NCBI GenBank assembly: GCA_963666895.2
Contig: CAXXNS010000004.1
Location: 1-64,000 of the forward strand
Source of the DNA: G963666895 sp963666895
Lineage (GTDB): Bacteria > Desulfobacterota > Desulfovibrionia > Desulfovibrionales > Desulfovibrionaceae
Direction of reading: 5' to 3'
DNA length: 64,000 nt
A program made the position numbers and the translations under genes. Shown piece by piece: positions 61,082 through 64,000 of the stretch. The first letter of the stretch is position 1, and every line of letters starts with the position of its first letter. The notes under the pieces are model-generated. The model was given only the letters and a program-made list of their open reading frames with translations. It ran no database searches and was not told the origin of the DNA.

Positions 61082-61609
61082 CTATGAAATTCTGCCTGTC
61101 TGCGAGGCTTCGGCTTCGGTGTCCTCGTCGGAGGGGATGGCGGCCGGTTCCTCGGCCTCGTCCTCGTCTTCCGCCTCGTCTTCGGCGGCGGCCAGGGACT
61201 TGGCCGTGGACTCGACCCGGACGTGCCGGACAGGGCCCTCGTCCTGGCGGCCGGACATCTCCACGGACCCCTCGATGACCGCGCCTTCCTCCACCACCAG
61301 GGCGCCCGTGGTCAGGCTGCCGGACAGGACCGAGCTTTTCTGCAGGATGGCCTTGTGCTTGACCACCACGTCGCCCTGCACGTGGCCGTTGGAGATCAGG
61401 GTGCCCACATGGACTTGGCCGTTGATGGAGGCGTCGCGTCCGAGCACCAGGGAGCCCTCGGCCACGATCTCGCCCTCGAACGCACCGTCCACGCGGACCG
61501 TTCCCGTGAACTCGAGCCGTCCCCAGTATTCGGTGCCGCTGCCCAGAAAGGCGTTGAGCGAGCTGCTCGAGCCTTCCGAACCGGCGTACTTTTTCTTGAA
61601 CATTCCCAT
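61082..61609 (-). CDS. Bactofilin (polymer-forming cytoskeletal protein)
   Basis: 175 residues. LNAFLGSGTEYWGRLEFTGT, VRVDGAFEGEIVAEGSLVLG, VHVGTLISNGHVQGDVVVKH and TTGALVVEEGAVIEGSVEMS are the beta-helix turns of the bactofilin domain (about 15-115). The rest is an acidic Ala/Glu/Asp tail. It polymerises beneath the membrane to shape or organise the envelope. ATG at 61609 (GGGGGA upstream) or 61603. Confidence 0.9.
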   Translation of the reverse strand: MGMFKKKYAGSEGSSSSLNAFLGSGTEYWGRLEFTGTVRVDGAFEGEIVAEGSLVLGRDASINGQVHVGTLISNGHVQGDVVVKHKAILQKSSVLSGSLTTGALVVEEGAVIEGSVEMSGRQDEGPVRHVRVESTAKSLAAAEDEAEDEDEAEEPAAIPSDEDTEAEASQTGRIS

Positions 61610-61721
61610 AGTTCCCCCACGGAATGCGCCCCCCGCATCCGCTTGTATCCCAACCAAGCCAGGACATACACGCATCGAACCAAAAATCCAAGCCCTATTC
61701 CCCGGCGGGTCGCGCCGCTCC

Positions 61722-62912
61722 CTATAGCACCAGGGCGGACAGCCCGGCCCCGGCCAGCACCACCCAGAGCACGTCCACGCCCAGACGCAGGGCGATGAAC
61801 GCGCCCAGGCCCAGGGCCGCTTCCAGCAGGCCCCAATGGATGCCGATGACGAACCTCGCCCCCACCGCGCCCAGCAACCCGACCAGGGTGACCAGGCTTC
61901 CGGCCAGGACGCGCCTGGCCAGCACCGAGCGCACCAGCCCCTGGGTGGCGGCCCGGGCCAGGATCAGCCCGACCAGGGAGGGCGTGAACACGGCCACGGT
62001 GGCGCAGGCCGCGCCGACCACGCCGCGCAGGGCATAGCCCACGAAGGCCGCGGTCATGACGATGGGACCGGGCGTGACCTGGCCCAGGGCGATGCCGTCC
62101 ATGAACACGGGCTCGCTCATGAGCGACAGCGAAGCCGTGACCTCGTGCAGCATGAGCGGCAAGGTGACGTAGCCGCCGCCAAAGGCGAAGCAGTCGATCT
62201 TGAGCATGGCCAGGCAGAGCCAAAACAGAGGCGGGTCCACGGCCAGGACCACGGCCATCCAGGCGGCCGTGAACACCAGCAGAACCAGGCAGGCGCGCAG
62301 GGCTCCGGGCAGCAGGGCGCGCATGGAGGGCCCGGAAACGGCCTCTTCCTGTTCAGGGGGTCCTATCTCCCGGAACAGGATCGCGGCCGCAAGGCAGGCC
62401 GTGACCAGGGCCAGGATGGGGTTGCCCCCGAAACCGAGCCACAGCCCGGCCGCCAGGGCCAGGGCCAGGCGCAGGACGCTGGTCAGGTAGCGCAGGGAAA
62501 AGTTCACGGCCGCGTGGCAGACCAGGGCGGCCACCACCACCTGCAAGCCCTGGAACATGGCCAGCATGGCCGGCAGGTCGCGGGAGGAGAAGTACAGGGC
62601 CGTGAGCCCGAGCATGAGCAGGAAGGCGGGCAAGCCGAAGCCCAGGTAGGCGGCCACGGCCCCGGGCACGCCCCGGCTGACGATCCCGGCCCAGGCGGCC
62701 GCCTGCATGGCCGTGGCCCCGGGGATGAGCTGGGTGGCGGCCACGCCCTGGGCGAAGTCCTCGTCGCTCTGCCACCCCTTGCGGTCCACGGCCCAGGACC
62801 GGATGTAGGGCACCATGGCCGGGCCGCCGAACGCGGTGGTCCCCACCCGGGCCATGCCCAGGAAGATGGCCCACAGGGAAGGGCGGGCTTTATGATCTGA
62901 AATCGTTGCCAT
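61722..62912 (-). CDS. chrA: Chromate transporter-family protein ChrA
   Basis: 396 residues with two CHR repeats: GTTAFGGPAMVPYIRSWAVD, FAQGVAATQLIPGATAMQ (first), and CFAFGGGYVTLPLMLHEVTA, GIALGQVTPGPIVMTAAFVG (second). Ten or so helices. Chromate/sulfate antiport is the known role; the natural substrate here could be sulfate or another oxyanion, of interest in a sulfate reducer. SD GGGAAAG before the ATG. Divergent from the 62941 gene. Confidence 0.9.
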   Translation of the reverse strand: MATISDHKARPSLWAIFLGMARVGTTAFGGPAMVPYIRSWAVDRKGWQSDEDFAQGVAATQLIPGATAMQAAAWAGIVSRGVPGAVAAYLGFGLPAFLLMLGLTALYFSSRDLPAMLAMFQGLQVVVAALVCHAAVNFSLRYLTSVLRLALALAAGLWLGFGGNPILALVTACLAAAILFREIGPPEQEEAVSGPSMRALLPGALRACLVLLVFTAAWMAVVLAVDPPLFWLCLAMLKIDCFAFGGGYVTLPLMLHEVTASLSLMSEPVFMDGIALGQVTPGPIVMTAAFVGYALRGVVGAACATVAVFTPSLVGLILARAATQGLVRSVLARRVLAGSLVTLVGLLGAVGARFVIGIHWGLLEAALGLGAFIALRLGVDVLWVVLAGAGLSALVL

Positions 62913-62940
62913 GTCTTTCCCGGACTGCTACCACTGGCCC

Positions 62941-64000
62941 ATGCTCTCGGACAAGCCCTATACACTGGACAGCGTGGTGCGGCTGGCCCTGGCCGCGGGC
63001 CTGGCCTGGGCCGCGGTGGTCGTGCTCCGGCACCTCTCCGGCGTGCTCATCCCCTTTGCCGTGGCCGTGCTCCTGGCCTACATGACCTACCCCCTGGTGC
63101 GGGCCGCCGAGCGCGTGGTCAAGGCGCGCATCCTGGCCGTGTCCCTGGTCATCCTCGGCCTGACCGGAATCCTGGTGGCGGCGGTCTGGCTGCTGGCTCC
63201 CCTGGCCGCCCAGGAGATCCGGCACACCGTGCAGCTGCTGGGCTCCTTCCTGGGCGACACCGAGGCGGCCAAACGGGCCCAGGCCCTGCTGCCGCCGGAT
63301 TTGTGGCAGTGGCTCCAGGATCTGCTGGCCCGGGACGAGGTGCGCGACTTCTTCAAGACCGACAATTTCTGGAAGCTGGCCGAGACCGCGGCCAAGAACG
63401 TGCTGCCCGGGGTCTGGGAGTTGTTCGCCGGGGCGGTGAACGTGCTCATGACTGTGCTCGGCCTGGGCGTGATCCTGCTCTACTTCTTCTTCCTGCTCCT
63501 GGACTGGGAAAGGTTCCAGCGCGACTGGAGAAGCCTGATCCCGGAGCGCTACAAGGACACGGTCACGGACTTCCTGGCCGAGGCCGAGGCCATCATGAGC
63601 CGCTACTTCCGGGGCCAGTCCCTGGTGGCGCTGTGCGTGGGCGTGCTGTTCGCCGTCGGCTTCTCCCTGGTCGGCCTGCCCCTGGCCGTGCTGTTCGGCC
63701 TGATGGTCGGGCTGATGAACATGGTGCCCTACCTGCAGAACGTGGCCATGATCCCGGCCGCCCTGCTGGCCACGGCCCAGGCCCTGGAGAGCGGCCAGTC
63801 CATCTGGCTGTCCCTGGGGCTGACCGGGCTGGTCTTCCTGGCCGTGCAGGTGCTCCAGGACACGCTCATCGTGCCCAGGATCATGAAGCAGGCCCTGGGG
63901 CTGTCGCCCGTGGTCATCCTGCTCTCCCTGTCCATCTGGAGCGCGCTGCTCGGATTCCTGGGCCTGCTCATCGCCCTGCCCCTGACCGTGCTGGCCACGG
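62941..64000 (+). CDS. AI-2E family transporter (PerM-like), 3' end cut by window edge
   Basis: At least 353 residues are visible. The family layout is clear: helices at the N-terminus (ALAAGLAWAAVVVLRHLSGV), a soluble middle, then LLYFFFLLLDWERFQRDWRS, MSRYFRGQSLVALCVGVLFA, LMVGLMNMVPYLQ and QDTLIVPRIMKQALGLSPVV. Despite the name, most members do not transport autoinducer-2. An alternative ATG at 62911 would overlap the chrA start codon (CATG). No SD for either. Confidence 0.88.
   Translation, partial: MLSDKPYTLDSVVRLALAAGLAWAAVVVLRHLSGVLIPFAVAVLLAYMTYPLVRAAERVVKARILAVSLVILGLTGILVAAVWLLAPLAAQEIRHTVQLLGSFLGDTEAAKRAQALLPPDLWQWLQDLLARDEVRDFFKTDNFWKLAETAAKNVLPGVWELFAGAVNVLMTVLGLGVILLYFFFLLLDWERFQRDWRSLIPERYKDTVTDFLAEAEAIMSRYFRGQSLVALCVGVLFAVGFSLVGLPLAVLFGLMVGLMNMVPYLQNVAMIPAALLATAQALESGQSIWLSLGLTGLVFLAVQVLQDTLIVPRIMKQALGLSPVVILLSLSIWSALLGFLGLLIALPLTVLAT

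Overview
The window looks like the chromosome of a high-GC, sulfate-reducing deltaproteobacterium of the Desulfovibrio type (order Desulfovibrionales). The strongest marker is a complete dsrMKJOP set (30478-35687), the membrane complex of dissimilatory sulfite reduction. Supporting it are a glcD-smpB-PTS block, a TrmD carrying an extra methyltransferase domain, many PAS sensors and very high GC at third codon positions. No rRNA, tRNA, CRISPR array, phage or insertion sequence was found.

Layout. 1-6.8 kb (minus strand): FAD-linked oxidase (cut by the window edge), smpB, PTS enzyme I, HPr, EIID, rsmI and a thioesterase. 6.9-9.3 kb: small proteins, an O-antigen-ligase-like membrane protein and a degenerate kinase-like protein. 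9.4-13.7 kb: a VWA lipoprotein divergent from an OmpR-type two-component system. 13.7-20.5 kb: the ffh-rpsP-khpA-rimM-trmD-rplS translation cluster followed by rnhB and yraN. 20.6-28.7 kb: two paralogous XRE-PAS signalling proteins around a DMT transporter and sfsA, then a B12-radical SAM protein and a VOC protein. 29.9-35.7 kb: an RsbRD-like protein and dsrMKJOP. 35.7-40.9 kb: an APH-like kinase, EamA transporter, AraC regulator, CorA and TrmI. 41.1-48.6 kb: a radical SAM gene, RNase G/E, queH, FMN reductase, hemW, galE, old yellow enzyme and rnhA. 49.7-55.1 kb: a MacB-type ABC exporter with phosphohexomutase. 55.1-61 kb: hflKC, a CI/S24-like repressor, panB and a gate-domain protein. 61-64 kb: bactofilin, chrA and an AI-2E-family permease (cut by the edge).

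The most interesting signal is a pair of intergenic loci (9244-9430, minus strand; 60576-60829, plus strand). Each has a close match to a sigma-54 -24/-12 promoter with no open frame behind it that looks like a gene. Each has an upstream TGTGC(A/G)CAG..TGTGCAAT motif at enhancer distance, and predicts a short transcript with a CCTCCC-type anti-Shine-Dalgarno stretch just before a strong hairpin. I read these as candidate paralogous sigma-54-dependent small RNAs under one enhancer-binding protein.

Other notable items are a hairpin repeat family starting just after the stop codons of three genes, a 12-bp tandem repeat in which each unit holds its own SD-like GGAG and ATG, and an operator-like array before the CI-like gene. 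Three conserved genes (ptsI, dsrK, a radical SAM gene) are broken by one-base indels. In my judgement these are more likely sequence errors than real decay.
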